Program-made: the position numbers and the translations under genes
The notes under the pieces: generated by a model
Databases searched by the model: none
Told to the model about the DNA's origin: nothing
Seen by the model: only the letters and a program-made list of their open reading frames with translations
Shown: positions 1 through 9,728 of the stretch, piece by piece
How the letters are laid out: the number at the start of each line of letters is the position of its first letter
Numbering within the stretch: position 1 is the first letter of the stretch
Assembly: GCF_921292975.1 (NCBI RefSeq)
Contig: NZ_CAKLCM010000002.1
Location: 1,612,001 to 1,676,000, forward strand
Direction: 5' to 3'
From: Vibrio hippocampi
GTDB taxonomy: Bacteria > Pseudomonadota > Gammaproteobacteria > Enterobacterales > Vibrionaceae
Length of the DNA: 64,000 nucleotides

Positions 1-239
1 GTTTGGTATGCAGGGTCGTTGATAAGTTCGAGCAAGGGTTGATGCTCGCTAAAGTCTTCGCCAACAAACAGTCGCGCATTATGCAAGGATAGAGATAGAA
101 TACGCGCTGTTCCCAAGGGACGTTTCTCTTCACTTGGATGTTGCAATATAATCAACTCAATTTGACTTGTGAGTGGCTGTATCCAGCGACAGAAACAAGC
201 GTCACCCGCTTTTAGACAGTTTGGACAATATCGAGACAT
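1..239 (-). CDS. tapT: DTW-domain tRNA aminocarboxypropyltransferase, N-terminal part (cut by window edge)
   Basis: The first 79 codons are visible; the rest lies beyond position 1. The start has the Cys cluster typical of DTW proteins (CPNCLKAGDACFCRWI, residues 5-20), followed by a segment (IELIILQHPSEEKRPLGTA) that in the family begins the SPOUT-like fold. Members of this family (TapT, formerly YfiP) transfer the aminocarboxypropyl group of S-adenosylmethionine to uridine 47 in the variable loop of tRNAs. The DTW motif itself is outside the window, so the exact subfamily is inferred. The ATG shares the CATG at 237-240 with the start of the divergent rhombosortase gene. Confidence 0.8.
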   Translation of the reverse strand, partial: MSRYCPNCLKAGDACFCRWIQPLTSQIELIILQHPSEEKRPLGTARILSLSLHNARLFVGEDFSEHQPLLELINDPAYQ

Positions 240-813
240 GGATAGACTTTTCGCTTTGAGGCTTACATTATTCAGTTTAGTGTGTATTTTGCTTCAATTT
301 CCGGCTCTGCAAGCGATCGCTGAGTGGAGTCGTGAGCAAATTTTATCTGGTCAGTGGTGGCGCATAGTAACAGGAAACTTTACTCACACCAATGTTACTC
401 ACCTTTGCTTAAACCTAGCGAGCGTTTGGGTCATCTGTTTCCTGTTTCGACCGAGTAGCGCAATGTTTGCTGGAGTGACTTCATTTAGCGCTGTCACCAT
501 TGGATTAGGTATATTTGTTAGTGAGATACAAATTTACTTGGGACTTTCCGGTATATTACACGCTTTATTTGCCTTTCTCGCTCTCAGAGAAGCGCTACAG
601 GGCAGACAATCGAGTTGGCTACTCGTCATTGGTGTCATAGGTAAAGTCGCTCTAGAGCAAATTCAGGGCGCGCCTGAAAGTACAGCTAAACTCATTCAAG
701 CCAATGTTGCCATTGAAGCTCATCTAATCGGCGCGATAACAGGATTGACGTTGGCGATATTATTGCAGGGGTATCAATACTACCAGCAACGTCAATACAA
801 GCCCTACAACTGA
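238..813 (+). CDS. rrtA: Rhombosortase (rhomboid-family intramembrane serine protease)
   Basis: A 191-residue protein from the ATG at 238, almost entirely hydrophobic, with about six membrane segments. It shows the rhomboid signatures: WWRIVTGNFTHTNVTHLCLN (first loop and the HxxxN helix) and GLSGILHALF, where the Ser is the presumed nucleophile, with a late His (EAHLIGAITG) as partner. The compact size and these motifs match rhombosortase, which processes secreted proteins carrying a C-terminal GlyGly-CTERM anchor in Vibrio. No GlyGly-CTERM protein is seen in this window. A longer reading from GTG 169 exists, but it would overlap the divergent tapT coding region for 70 bases and adds a hydrophilic tail atypical of the family. 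The 3' end overlaps the convergent comEA-like gene by 10 bases. Confidence 0.8.
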   Translation: MDRLFALRLTLFSLVCILLQFPALQAIAEWSREQILSGQWWRIVTGNFTHTNVTHLCLNLASVWVICFLFRPSSAMFAGVTSFSAVTIGLGIFVSEIQIYLGLSGILHALFAFLALREALQGRQSSWLLVIGVIGKVALEQIQGAPESTAKLIQANVAIEAHLIGAITGLTLAILLQGYQYYQQRQYKPYN

Positions 814-1097
814 ATCCTATCTCGATTGTTACTCACAGTTGCACTTCCGATGCCTTTGATCGCCGTGAGTTCGTCTGCGGATTGAAAATCTCCGTTTTTC
901 TCGCGATATTCAACAATATCTTTGGCTTTTGCGGGTCCGATACCTTGCAATAGTTCGGCTAACTCCTCGACACCTGCAGTGTTAATGTTAACCGTTATTT
1001 CTATTCCCTCATACTTGTCATTGGTCGTTTCAGCATGGAGCGTTATCGGTGCAAACACAAACAGAAAAGAAGCGATAAACGTCAGTAAGGTTTTCAT
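804..1097 (-). CDS. ComEA-family helix-hairpin-helix periplasmic protein
   Basis: A 97-residue protein with a cleavable signal peptide (hydrophobic residues 4-20, likely cut after LHA) followed by one helix-hairpin-helix pair: INTAGVEELAELLQGIGPAKA, then a second GIGSATV hairpin. Short ComEA-type proteins bind DNA without sequence specificity. In naturally competent Vibrio the ComEA proper holds incoming DNA in the periplasm. The E. coli relative at the same place, downstream of ppiD, is YbaV. Whether this copy is the competence protein cannot be decided from sequence alone, because Vibrio genomes can carry more than one. It is transcribed away from ppiD's terminator and converges with rrtA. 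Confidence 0.85.
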   Translation of the reverse strand: MKTLLTFIASFLFVFAPITLHAETTNDKYEGIEITVNINTAGVEELAELLQGIGPAKAKDIVEYREKNGDFQSADELTAIKGIGSATVSNNRDRIQL

Positions 1098-1178
1098 ACC
1101 ATATTCCTCATATTAGATTGACTGGAATGGTTAAATTACCCTGCTCATACATGAAGAAAAGAAGATCACCGATAAAAT

Positions 1179-1206
1179 AAAACGGACCCTAAAAAGGGTC
1201 CGTTTT
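1179..1206 (-). terminator. Intrinsic terminator of ppiD
   Basis: An 11-bp perfect stem (AAAACGGACCC / GGGTCCGTTTT) with a 6-base loop, 42 bases after the ppiD stop. Flanking A and T runs make it usable in both directions. Confidence 0.85.
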
Positions 1207-1247
1207 GAGTAACTTATTAATTGCAGTCCTAAACTAGGATGCTCGAA

Positions 1248-3104
1248 TTATTCACTAATGAAATATTCGATATCGGTGTTACTTCTTAGGATAGCAAGTA
1301 CGGCTGTCAGGTCACGTTCTGTAGAAAAACGCTCTGCTTGTTCACCAATTTGCTGGTTATAGCTTTCGTCATAGTCATTGGTCACTTTATCAAGCGCAAT
1401 AATCACGACATCACCCAACTGATCTTTAGTTTGGGTGTAAGACGTTTCACCTTCTTGCGGCTTAGCCATCGCAAAAACAGATTGAGCAATCGGTGAGTTA
1501 CGATCAATCACTTCTGGCTCACCAAACTCAAGCTGGTTCTCCGCAAGGATTTCTAGCTGACCTTGTTTTAGACTGTTCACTAACTCAACCGCCAGTTCCA
1601 TCGCAGCTTGCTCACCTTTGATGTTCGCTAACTCAGTTTCTACACGAGTTTTTACTTCATCCAATGGCAAAACGGTTTCAGGACGTAGGTCTTCAACACG
1701 AACCACAACGATATGTTCAGGCGCAACTTCCAGCACTTCTGAGTTCAAGCCATCTTCTTTCACTTCAGGGCTATCGATCGCTTGCATAACGGCTGAAGAT
1801 TGCAGCACTTGTGGCGCATCGGCTTGAGAAACAAAATCCGTAGTTTGCACTGACTGACCCGTCGCTTGAGCAGCATCTTCTAAAGAGTCTGGGAATTCAA
1901 ACGCAACTTTTTCAAGTTCACTTTGTAGGTTGTAGAATTCATCTACCGCGAGTTGATCTCTCAATTCAGCAACAATTTCATCTTTCACTTCCGCTAACGG
2001 TTTAGTTTCCGATGCTTTGACTTGATCAAGTTGGATGATGTGATAACCGAAATCAGACTTCACTAGACCGGTATGGTCACCAACGTTTTTCAGAGCGAAT
2101 GCCGCTTCTTCAAATGCTGGGTCCATAACATCACGCTCAATCCAACCTAGGGAACCGCCCTCTTCTGAGCTACCAATGTCTTCTGATTTTTCTTTAGCAA
2201 GCGCAGCAAAGTCTGCACCAGCATTCAGTTCATCAAGGATAGCTTGTGCTTTAGCTTCGTCATCACCTTGAACCAAGATGTGGCTCACTTCGCGCTGCTC
2301 AGAGGTTGAGTACTTGGAAATGTTCTCTTGATAGTATTGCTGCACTTGTTCATCAGAAACTTGAATGTTCTGTTTTAAAGCTTCCGCAGAGATCTCGATG
2401 TAGGCGATTTTCACCTGCTCAGGGCGGGTATATTGCTCAGCATGATCTTGATAATATTTATCCACTTCTTCGGTAGTCAGTTCCATTTGCTCTGCAAACT
2501 GCTTAAGAGGCAGTGTAAAGGTTCTGACTTCGCGAGTCTGAGTCAGCAACTCACCTTGTAGTTTCACTTCATTTGGAAGAGCAAACTCACTACTTTGGAT
2601 AGCACTTAACAGTTGGGTACGCACCAGATCACGGCGCAAATATTCTGCAAAGCTGTCTGCACTGAAACCAGCACGACGTAGAGTCGCTTGATAAATTTCT
2701 GAATCAAATTGACCGTTGCTTTGGAACTGAGGCATTTCTAGTATCATTTGACGAATTTGTTCGTCACCAATACGCAAGCCAAGAGATTGTGCGTATTGCT
2801 CTAGAAGAACATCGTTAATCATACGATCAAGCACGGATTTACGAAGTGATGCCACATAGCTCGGGTCAGCAAGTAACGTTGAGAAATACTCGCCCAATTG
2901 AGCTTGCATACGATCACGTTCGTTTTGATAAGCTTGTTCAAGGTCACCGCGGCCGATTTCAGTTCCGCCAACTATAGCAGCGGTATTTGCATTACCGCCG
3001 GCGATGTAGCTACCGACACCTGCAAATACAAAAGACAGGATGATAAGTCCTAGGATAATTTTAACCGCGATGCTGTTAACGCCTTCGCGAATTCGCTCCA
3101 TCAT
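1248..3104 (-). CDS. ppiD: Peptidyl-prolyl cis-trans isomerase / periplasmic chaperone PpiD
   Basis: A 618-residue inner-membrane-anchored chaperone. There is one N-terminal membrane segment (about residues 15-36, IILGLIILSFVFAGVGSYIA), a SurA-like chaperone region, then a parvulin domain at about 270-360 (REVSHILVQ ... GGSLGWIERDVMDPAFEEAAFAL ... FGYHIIQLD) and a second degenerate parvulin-like C-terminal part. In E. coli PpiD sits beside SecYEG and receives proteins leaving the translocon. The length is normal for the family. It stands directly downstream of hupB on the same strand but is separated by a terminator hairpin, so it probably has its own promoter in the 150-base gap. Confidence 0.95.
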   Translation of the reverse strand: MMERIREGVNSIAVKIILGLIILSFVFAGVGSYIAGGNANTAAIVGGTEIGRGDLEQAYQNERDRMQAQLGEYFSTLLADPSYVASLRKSVLDRMINDVLLEQYAQSLGLRIGDEQIRQMILEMPQFQSNGQFDSEIYQATLRRAGFSADSFAEYLRRDLVRTQLLSAIQSSEFALPNEVKLQGELLTQTREVRTFTLPLKQFAEQMELTTEEVDKYYQDHAEQYTRPEQVKIAYIEISAEALKQNIQVSDEQVQQYYQENISKYSTSEQREVSHILVQGDDEAKAQAILDELNAGADFAALAKEKSEDIGSSEEGGSLGWIERDVMDPAFEEAAFALKNVGDHTGLVKSDFGYHIIQLDQVKASETKPLAEVKDEIVAELRDQLAVDEFYNLQSELEKVAFEFPDSLEDAAQATGQSVQTTDFVSQADAPQVLQSSAVMQAIDSPEVKEDGLNSEVLEVAPEHIVVVRVEDLRPETVLPLDEVKTRVETELANIKGEQAAMELAVELVNSLKQGQLEILAENQLEFGEPEVIDRNSPIAQSVFAMAKPQEGETSYTQTKDQLGDVVIIALDKVTNDYDESYNQQIGEQAERFSTERDLTAVLAILRSNTDIEYFISE

Positions 3105-3169
3105 AATTTTGTTACTCTCCAGATAGGAAGGATTCTCTTCAACTGAAACGGATAATATCAGAAAAAGAA

Positions 3170-3192
3170 ATGCGCATCAGTAAGATGCGCAT
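3170..3192 (-). terminator. Intrinsic terminator of hupB
   Basis: Stem ATGCGCATC / GATGCGCAT with a 5-base loop. On the minus strand it is followed by a T-rich tract (TTTCTTTTT). It lies 66 bases after the hupB stop and before ppiD. Confidence 0.8.
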
Positions 3193-3257
3193 AATTTAAA
3201 AAGGTTCGACTTTTCGCGATGATTCGCCGCTTGAACGTCTAATTGTTAACCAATAGA

Positions 3258-3530
3258 TTAGTTGCAAGCGTCTTTAAGTGCTTTACCTGCTTTGAACGCG
3301 GGTACTTTAGCTTCAGCGATTTGAATCTCATCACCCGTCTTTGGATTACGACCAGTACGTGCTGCACGAGTACGTACGCTAAATGTACCAAAGCCAACTA
3401 GAGCAACTTGGTCGTCATCTTTTAGAGACGTTGTTACTGCTTCGACAAATGCATCTAGAGCGCGTCCTGCTGATGCTTTAGATAGGTCAGCGTTTTCTGC
3501 GATTTTTTCCACTAATTGTGTTTTATTCAC
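3258..3530 (-). CDS. hupB: DNA-binding protein HU-beta
   Basis: A 90-residue histone-like protein, the usual HU length when read from the GTG at 3530 ([20 protein letters not shown]). That start has a good ribosome-binding site, AAGGGGAAA, 5-6 bases upstream. The DNA-gripping arm [11 protein letters not shown] with its conserved intercalating Pro is present, as is the GFGTFSVR signature. HU bends and compacts DNA as a dimer and here is the beta chain by its place between lon and ppiD. An upstream ATG at 3554 would add eight residues not found in the family, so GTG is preferred. Confidence 0.93.
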   Translation of the reverse strand: MNKTQLVEKIAENADLSKASAGRALDAFVEAVTTSLKDDDQVALVGFGTFSVRTRAARTGRNPKTGDEIQIAEAKVPAFKAGKALKDACN

Positions 3531-3662
3531 TGTGTTTCCCCTTAATGTTACCACTCTATTTTTTATTTCGAGGTAACGTTTGTTCCATTCTCGTAGTCAA
3601 TTACTCAAAGCCTTGCAGCACAAGGGTTCGAGTTGCATTGCTAACGTTAGTGCCACAAAAAA

Positions 3663-3693
3663 ACGCTGACAAGCTTTTTTTACTTATCAGCGT
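3663..3693 (-). terminator. Intrinsic terminator of lon
   Basis: Stem ACGCTGA(t)AAG / CTT(g)TCAGCGT with one mismatch. On the minus strand it is followed by seven T. It lies 30 bases after the lon stop and separates it from hupB. Confidence 0.85.
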
Positions 3694-3723
3694 AATTCTT
3701 TTACTTAAATTTGGTGCGCATCA

Positions 3724-6075
3724 CTATTTTGCTGGCTCAAAAACCACGCCAAGTGGTGGACGCTCGAGAGCAACTTCAAGTACTTCGTCGATCCACTGCA
3801 CCGGAATCACTTTAAGATCGGCGATAACGTTATCAGGAATCTCTTCCAAATCACGCTCATTGTCTTTTGGAATCAGTACCGTTTTGATGCCGCCGCGATG
3901 GGCTGCAAGTAGCTTCTCTTTCAGACCACCGATAGGCAGAACTTCACCACGCAGGGTGATCTCACCAGTCATTGCAACGTCGGCTTTAACTGGATTACCC
4001 GTCAAACTAGAAACCAGAGCGGTACACATTGCGATACCCGCACTTGGTCCATCTTTCGGGGTTGCGCCTTCTGGTACGTGAACGTGAATATCACGCTTTT
4101 CATAGAAATCCGCGTTAATACCTAGCTTTTCAGCTCGACTTCTCACAACGGTCATCGCCGCCTGAATAGACTCTTGCATGACATCACCGAGAGAGCCAGT
4201 TTGGGTCAATTTACCCTTACCTGCCATCGACTCAGTTTCAATGGTCAGTAAATCACCGCCCACTTCGGTCCACGCAAGACCCACAACTTGACCAATACGG
4301 TTGCGATCATCCGCTTTGCCGAAATCGAAACGCTGCACGCCTAAATATTCTTTCAGGTTCTGACCTGTGACCACGACCTGCTTGAGTTCTGCGTCCAACA
4401 AGATGTTCTTAACCGCCTTACGACAAATCTTAGAAATTTCTCGCTCAAGGCTACGAACACCCGCTTCACGAGTGTAATAGCGGATGATGCCAATAATGGC
4501 CGAATCCTCAATGTCGATTTCATGCGCTTTCAGTCCATTACGCTCAACCTGCTTAGACACTAAGTGTCTTTTGGCGATATTGAGCTTTTCATCTTCGGTA
4601 TAACCAGAAAGACGAATCACTTCCATACGATCGAGTAACGGACCTGGGATGTTCATTGAGTTTGAGGTAGCAACAAACATCACGTCTGACAGATCGTAGT
4701 CAACTTCTAGGTAGTGATCGTTAAACGCATTGTTTTGCTCAGGATCGAGAACCTCAAGCAGTGCTGACGATGGATCACCACGCATATCTGAAGCCATTTT
4801 GTCGATCTCATCGAGTAAGAACAGTGGGTTCTTTACGCCGACCTTAGACATTTTTTGAATCAGTTTGCCTGGCATTGAACCAATATAGGTTCTTCTGTGA
4901 CCACGGATTTCCGCTTCATCACGCACACCACCCAGCGCCATACGTGTGTATTTACGTCCTGTCGCTGAAGCAATAGAGCGACCTAGCGAAGTCTTACCAA
5001 CACCGGGAGGACCAACCAAACAAAGAATCGGGCCTTTGAGTTTATTAATGCGATTTTGAACCGCCAAATACTCGAGAATACGTTCTTTTACGCGTTCTAA
5101 GCCATAGTGGTCTGCGTTAAGAGTCTCTTCTGCTTTTGCAAGATTCTTTTTCACTTTAGAGCGTTTTGCCCATGGCACGCCGACCATCCAGTCGATATAA
5201 CTGCGCACCACCGTCGCTTCTGCAGACATAGGAGACATCATCTTAAGCTTCTGAAGCTCTTGCTCTGTCTTCTCTTTTGCTTCTGCTGGCATTTTCGACT
5301 CTTCAATTTTCTTTTTCAGAGCTTCAAATTCATCAGGCGCGTCATCGAGGTCACCCAACTCTTTCTGGATAGCCTTCATTTGTTCATTCAGATAGTACTC
5401 GCGTTGCGATTTTTCCATCTGCTTTTTAACGCGACCTCTGATGCGTTTCTCGACTTGCAATAGGTCGATTTCAGATTCCATTTGCCCCATCAAAAATTCA
5501 AGGCGCTGAGTCACATCAAGCAGTTCGAGAACTTGTTGCTTGTCCGTCAGTTTAAGAGGCATGTGGGCTGCAATGGTATCTGCAAGGCGCGCCGCATCAT
5601 CGATACCGCTTAGGGAAGTCAGTACCTCTGGTGGGATTTTTTTGTTGAGCTTGATAAAGCCTTCAAACTGATCAATCGCGCTGCGAACAATCACTTCTTC
5701 TTCTCTATCATCTAATTCTTTAGTGACCAAGTATTCTGCATCGGCAACGAAGTACTCTTCATCGCTATAGCTGTTGATCTTGGCGCGCTGTTGACCTTCA
5801 ACAAGTACTTTTACCGTACCATCTGGCAACTTGAGGAGTTGCAAAATCGTCGCGACCGTACCTGTGGTAAACAGATCTTCAATTTTTGGTTCTTCTGTGT
5901 CGGCTTCTCTTTGGGCAACAAGCAGCACTTGTTTATCGTTGTCCATCGCTGCTTCTAAGCAACTGATCGACTTTTCGCGGCCAACAAACAGAGGAATAAC
6001 CATGTGTGGGTAGACCACAACGTCGCGCAGAGGCAATACCGGGATTTCTATACGCTCGGAACGTTCCAAGTTCAT
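3724..6075 (-). CDS. lon: ATP-dependent protease Lon
   Basis: A 783-residue full-length LonA. In order: N-terminal substrate domain (EIPVLPLRDVVVYPHMVIPL, residues about 10-205), coiled coil, AAA+ module with Walker A GPPGVGKTS (near residue 355) and Walker B FLLDEIDKM, and the C-terminal Ser-Lys protease domain with the catalytic Ser in PKDGPSAG and the catalytic Lys in GGLKEKLLAA. Lon degrades misfolded and regulatory proteins as a hexamer in the cytoplasm. The gene follows clpX and is preceded by a convincing heat-shock (sigma-32) promoter, so its induction by heat is expected. Confidence 0.97.
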   Translation of the reverse strand: MNLERSERIEIPVLPLRDVVVYPHMVIPLFVGREKSISCLEAAMDNDKQVLLVAQREADTEEPKIEDLFTTGTVATILQLLKLPDGTVKVLVEGQQRAKINSYSDEEYFVADAEYLVTKELDDREEEVIVRSAIDQFEGFIKLNKKIPPEVLTSLSGIDDAARLADTIAAHMPLKLTDKQQVLELLDVTQRLEFLMGQMESEIDLLQVEKRIRGRVKKQMEKSQREYYLNEQMKAIQKELGDLDDAPDEFEALKKKIEESKMPAEAKEKTEQELQKLKMMSPMSAEATVVRSYIDWMVGVPWAKRSKVKKNLAKAEETLNADHYGLERVKERILEYLAVQNRINKLKGPILCLVGPPGVGKTSLGRSIASATGRKYTRMALGGVRDEAEIRGHRRTYIGSMPGKLIQKMSKVGVKNPLFLLDEIDKMASDMRGDPSSALLEVLDPEQNNAFNDHYLEVDYDLSDVMFVATSNSMNIPGPLLDRMEVIRLSGYTEDEKLNIAKRHLVSKQVERNGLKAHEIDIEDSAIIGIIRYYTREAGVRSLEREISKICRKAVKNILLDAELKQVVVTGQNLKEYLGVQRFDFGKADDRNRIGQVVGLAWTEVGGDLLTIETESMAGKGKLTQTGSLGDVMQESIQAAMTVVRSRAEKLGINADFYEKRDIHVHVPEGATPKDGPSAGIAMCTALVSSLTGNPVKADVAMTGEITLRGEVLPIGGLKEKLLAAHRGGIKTVLIPKDNERDLEEIPDNVIADLKVIPVQWIDEVLEVALERPPLGVVFEPAK

Positions 6076-6109
6076 ATTCTTCTCTCTTCCGCTTTGTCTT
6101 ATTGTTTTG

Positions 6110-6137
6110 TATATGGGGGCTTATTTATCGGATTCAA
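6110..6137 (-). promoter_or_regulatory. Heat-shock (sigma-32) promoter of lon
   Basis: On the minus strand a -35 TTGAA (6133-6137) is followed after 14 bases by CCCCATATA (6110-6118), which fits the sigma-32 pattern CTTGAA-N(13-15)-CCCCATNTA. The lon ATG is 34 bases downstream of the -10. Confidence 0.7.
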
Positions 6138-6150
6138 TAAAAGAAATAAA

Positions 6151-6174
6151 AAAGGAGGTAATAATACCTCCTTT
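6151..6174 (-). terminator. Intrinsic terminator of clpX
   Basis: A 10-bp perfect stem (AAAGGAGGTA / TACCTCCTTT) with a 4-base loop, followed on the minus strand by a T run. It is 23 bases past the clpX stop and just upstream of the lon promoter. Confidence 0.9.
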
Positions 6175-6197
6175 GTTGTTAAAGACGTGTTGAGTGC

Positions 6198-7478
6198 TTA
6201 CTCAGCGCCAGCGACTTGATTGTCACTGTTGGTGTAAAGAAGCAAAGGTTCTGACTCACCGTTAATCACGCTTTCGTCAATCACTACCTTGCTCACATCC
6301 GTTACAGAAGGCAACTCGTACATGGTCTCAAGCAGCACACCCTCAAGGATAGAGCGTAAACCACGAGCACCCGTCTTACGTTCCATTGCTTTCTTAGCAA
6401 TCGCGCGTAGAGCATCTTCACGGAACTCAAGTTCGACACCTTCAAGATCAAATAACGCGCCGTACTGCTTGGTTAGAGCATTCTTTGGTTCGTTAAGGAT
6501 CTGAATCAGAGCATCTTCATCAAGTTCAGTCAGTGTCGTCGTAACGGGTAGACGACCGATGAATTCTGGTATCAAACCATATTTCACCAAATCTTCTGGC
6601 TCGACTTGAGTGAATAGCTCACCCACTGTCTTGGTTTCATCTTTAGAACGAACTTCCGCGCCAAAACCAATACCAGTACCCGTTGCTACACGTTGGTCGA
6701 TTACTTTATCTAGACCGGCAAATGCACCGCCACAGATGAAGAGAATCTTTGATGTGTCGACTTGCAAAAACTCTTGTTGAGGGTGCTTACGACCACCTTG
6801 AGGTGGAACAGAAGCAATGGTGCCTTCTACAAGTTTGAGCAATGCCTGCTGAACACCTTCACCGGATACATCACGAGTAATCGATGGGTTTTCAGCTTTA
6901 CGAGAAATCTTGTCAATTTCGTCGATATAAACAATGCCACGCTCAGCTTTCGCTACATCGTAGTCACACTTTTGAAGCAGTTTCTGAATGATGTTTTCCA
7001 CATCTTCGCCGACATAACCCGCTTCTGTTAGCGTGGTTGCATCTGCCATGGTGAAAGGTACATCAAGGAAACGAGCAAGCGTCTCTGCCAGTAGTGTTTT
7101 ACCACTACCTGTTGGGCCGATAAGCAGAATATTACTCTTACCTAACTCAACGCCGTCAGCAGTGGTATCACCGTTGCGCAAGCGCTTATAGTGATTGTAA
7201 ACCGCTACGGAGAGCACTTTCTTCGCATAGTCTTGACCGATTACATAATCGTCTAGGTGTGCTCGAATTTCCTTAGGCGCAGGTAACGCTTCAGACTCTT
7301 TCTTCGGCAGCACATCTTTGATTTCTTCGCGGATAATGTCATTGCATAAATCCACACATTCATCACAAATGTAAACGGAAGGACCCGCGATTAGCTTGCG
7401 AACTTCATGCTGACTTTTACCACAGAAAGAGCAGTATAGAAGCTTACCATTGCCGCTCTCTTTGCTTTTATCTGTCAT
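6198..7478 (-). CDS. clpX: ATP-dependent Clp protease ATP-binding subunit ClpX
   Basis: A 426-residue AAA+ unfoldase. The N-terminal zinc-binding domain has four Cys ([10 protein letters not shown] ... [10 protein letters not shown], residues about 14-42). The AAA+ domain has Walker A GPTGSGKT, Walker [10 protein letters not shown], the pore loop GYVG, and the IGF loop (GTGIGFGAE) that docks on ClpP. It recognises tagged substrates such as ssrA proteins and feeds them to ClpP. It is separated from the upstream clpP by 122 bases that contain a candidate heat-shock promoter, so it can be made with ClpP or alone. Confidence 0.97.
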   Translation of the reverse strand: MTDKSKESGNGKLLYCSFCGKSQHEVRKLIAGPSVYICDECVDLCNDIIREEIKDVLPKKESEALPAPKEIRAHLDDYVIGQDYAKKVLSVAVYNHYKRLRNGDTTADGVELGKSNILLIGPTGSGKTLLAETLARFLDVPFTMADATTLTEAGYVGEDVENIIQKLLQKCDYDVAKAERGIVYIDEIDKISRKAENPSITRDVSGEGVQQALLKLVEGTIASVPPQGGRKHPQQEFLQVDTSKILFICGGAFAGLDKVIDQRVATGTGIGFGAEVRSKDETKTVGELFTQVEPEDLVKYGLIPEFIGRLPVTTTLTELDEDALIQILNEPKNALTKQYGALFDLEGVELEFREDALRAIAKKAMERKTGARGLRSILEGVLLETMYELPSVTDVSKVVIDESVINGESEPLLLYTNSDNQVAGAE

Positions 7479-7532
7479 TCGCTAACCTCTTAGCCTTACT
7501 TTCTATGTTTTGAGTGTATATCAATTTCTAAC

Positions 7533-7561
7533 AAAATGCGCCCGAGAATTTACATTTCAAG
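7533..7561 (-). promoter_or_regulatory. Candidate sigma-32 promoter of clpX
   Basis: On the minus strand CTTGAAA (7555-7561) is a perfect sigma-32 -35. After 14 bases comes CGCATTTT (7533-7540), a weaker match to CCCCATNT. It lies in the clpP-clpX gap. Confidence 0.4.
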
Positions 7562-7600
7562 GGCGTCCTACCAGAAAATACACTGCAATAGCTTTTATGA

Positions 7601-8224
7601 TTAACCGCGGTGGGTTAACACTTGATCAATGATTCCATATTCCGCAGCTTGTGCCGCTGACATGAAGTTGTCACGATCGGTATCTTTTTCAATAATATCG
7701 AGCGGTTGACCTGTGTGCTCCGCCAATAGTTTATTGAGTTTTTCCTTGATGGTCAGGATCTCTTGCGCGTGGATTTGAATATCCGATGCTTGACCTTGGA
7801 AACCACCTAGCGGTTGGTGAATCATCACGCGTGAATTTGGCAGCGCAAAGCGTTTACCCGGCGCACCGCCAGCTAACAGGAATGCACCCATTGAGCAAGC
7901 TTGACCCGTACATAGCGTGCTCACGTTTGGTTTAATAAACTGCATGGTGTCATAAATCGACATACCTGCAGTGACACTGCCACCTGGTGAGTTGATGTAT
8001 AGGAAAATGTCTTTGTCTGGATTTTCTGATTCTAGGAAAAGTAGCTGGGCAACCACAAGGTTTGCCATGTTGTCTTCCACTTGACCGGTCAAGAAAATGA
8101 TTCGTTCTTTTAGTAATCGCGAAAAAATATCGTAAGAGCGTTCACCACGAGAAGTTTGTTCAACTACCATAGGTACTAACGCGTTCATAATTGGCGACAT
8201 TGCGTTGTTTTCTTGGTTGCTCAT
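7601..8224 (-). CDS. clpP: ATP-dependent Clp protease proteolytic subunit ClpP
   Basis: A 207-residue serine protease of the tetradecameric ClpP barrel. The catalytic triad is visible: Ser in [11 protein letters not shown], His in [10 protein letters not shown], and Asp in DTDRDNFM. The N-terminal region ([20 protein letters not shown]) carries the short propeptide normally removed by self-cleavage. It partners with ClpX, encoded next, and with ClpA elsewhere. The gene lies 102 bases after tig on the same strand, as in E. coli. Confidence 0.97.
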   Translation of the reverse strand: MSNQENNAMSPIMNALVPMVVEQTSRGERSYDIFSRLLKERIIFLTGQVEDNMANLVVAQLLFLESENPDKDIFLYINSPGGSVTAGMSIYDTMQFIKPNVSTLCTGQACSMGAFLLAGGAPGKRFALPNSRVMIHQPLGGFQGQASDIQIHAQEILTIKEKLNKLLAEHTGQPLDIIEKDTDRDNFMSAAQAAEYGIIDQVLTHRG

Positions 8225-8326
8225 ATTCTTATGTCCCTAAAATAAATGGCCCGGATGATAGATACCATACGGACCATTGTTAGCAGAGAAAGTGACGTTA
8301 AGTCAACCTTCTACACCAGATAATGC

Positions 8327-9631
8327 TTATTGAGCTGGTTGCTGGTTCATTAGCTCGCCAAAGCTCACTTCTTTGTCAGAAACCTGTGCTTTAGCTAGGA
8401 TAGCATCAATTGCTTGCTCTTCCAGTGCAACATTACGCATGTTGTCCATCATTTGTGGGTTTTGCTCGTAGTAAGCAATAACTTCTGATGGATCTTCGTA
8501 GGCTGTTGCCATTTCAGAGATAAGTGCTTTCACTTTTTCGTCGTCAGCTTTTAGCTCTTCAGACTTGATCACTTCACCTAGAAGAAGACCAACAACAACG
8601 CGACGCTTCGCTTGCTCTTCGAACAGTTCACGTGGAAGTTGCTCAGCCGCTTCTGGGTTACCACCAAAGCGTTGTGCAGCTTGTTGACGTAGTGCACCGA
8701 TCTCTTGATCAACAAGTGCAGATGGTACGTCAATGTCGTTTTGCTCAACTAGACCGTCGAGAGCTTGCTCTTTGATGCGGTTCTTGATTGCTTGCTTAAG
8801 CTCACGCTCCATGTTCTTGCGTACTTCAGCTTTAAGTGCGTCAACACCGCCTTCAGCAACACCGAACTTAGCAACAAAATCATCCGTTAGCTCAGGAAGC
8901 TCTTGAGCTTCTACTTTGCTTACTTTGATTTGGAATTTAGCCGCTTTACCTTTTAGGTTTTCTGCGTGGTATTCTTCAGGGAAGTTAACGTCGATTTCGA
9001 ATTCCATACCCGCAGTTTTACCTTGGATACCGTCTTCAAAACCAGGAATCATACGACCTGCGCCCATTTCTAGAGGGAAGTTCTCAGCTTTACCGCCTTC
9101 AAACTCTTCACCGTCGATAGAACCAACGAAATCGATAGTAACACGCTTACCATCTTCTGCAGCTTCTTCAACTTCAGTCCAAGTCGCTTGTTGCTTACGT
9201 AGAGTTTCGATCATCTCGTCAACGTCAGCTGCGTTAACTTCAGTTGCTGGTTTTTCAACAACGATGTTTTCTAGACCTTTTAGTTCTACTTCTGGGTAAA
9301 CTTCAAAAGTTGCAGTGAAAACTAGGTCTTGACCTTCATTGTTTTCAACAGGAGCAAAAGTAGGTGCACCAGCAGGGTTGATTTTCTCTGCGACAATCGC
9401 TTCGATGAAGTGGCGTTGCATTACTTCACCCATAATGTCTTGGCGTACTGCTTTGCCGTACATTTGCGCAACCATTTTCATTGGCACTTTGCCTTTACGG
9501 AAGCCATCAAAACGACGGTTCTTAGCGATGTTGCGTAGTTCAGCTGTCACTGCATCTTCGATGTTTGAAGCAGGAACAGTAATGTTAAGACGGCGCTCTA
9601 GGCCCTCTAGAGTTTCAACAGTAACTTGCAT
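8327..9631 (-). CDS. tig: Trigger factor (ribosome-associated chaperone)
   Basis: A 434-residue protein with three domains: ribosome-binding N domain with the signature [11 protein letters not shown] (about residues 44-54), FKBP-type prolyl isomerase domain (about 155-245, [14 protein letters not shown]), and a helical C-terminal chaperone domain. Trigger factor binds ribosomal protein L23 at the exit tunnel and shields nascent chains. It is the first gene of the tig-clpP-clpX-lon-hupB-ppiD block in this window. The bolA gene that precedes tig in E. coli is absent here. Confidence 0.97.
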   Translation of the reverse strand: MQVTVETLEGLERRLNITVPASNIEDAVTAELRNIAKNRRFDGFRKGKVPMKMVAQMYGKAVRQDIMGEVMQRHFIEAIVAEKINPAGAPTFAPVENNEGQDLVFTATFEVYPEVELKGLENIVVEKPATEVNAADVDEMIETLRKQQATWTEVEEAAEDGKRVTIDFVGSIDGEEFEGGKAENFPLEMGAGRMIPGFEDGIQGKTAGMEFEIDVNFPEEYHAENLKGKAAKFQIKVSKVEAQELPELTDDFVAKFGVAEGGVDALKAEVRKNMERELKQAIKNRIKEQALDGLVEQNDIDVPSALVDQEIGALRQQAAQRFGGNPEAAEQLPRELFEEQAKRRVVVGLLLGEVIKSEELKADDEKVKALISEMATAYEDPSEVIAYYEQNPQMMDNMRNVALEEQAIDAILAKAQVSDKEVSFGELMNQQPAQ

Positions 9632-9712
9632 TGTATAAACCTCAGTTTGGCTCAGTGTTGGCTGAGCGTATGAGCTTCCATATCATCACGATATTTCCGC
9701 TTCATCCTTGTT

Positions 9713-9728
9713 AGTGCAAATTTGCACT
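9713..9728. promoter_or_regulatory. 16-bp perfect palindrome upstream of tig
   Basis: AGTGCAAATTTGCACT is an exact inverted repeat, 81 bases before the tig start. It has the form of an operator for a dimeric regulator. No regulator can be assigned from the sequence. Confidence 0.4.

Noticed and set aside
3518..4081. 187-residue plus-strand ORF opposite lon and hupB
   Set aside because: It is antisense to two certain genes, has no ribosome-binding site, and its composition mirrors the opposite frame.
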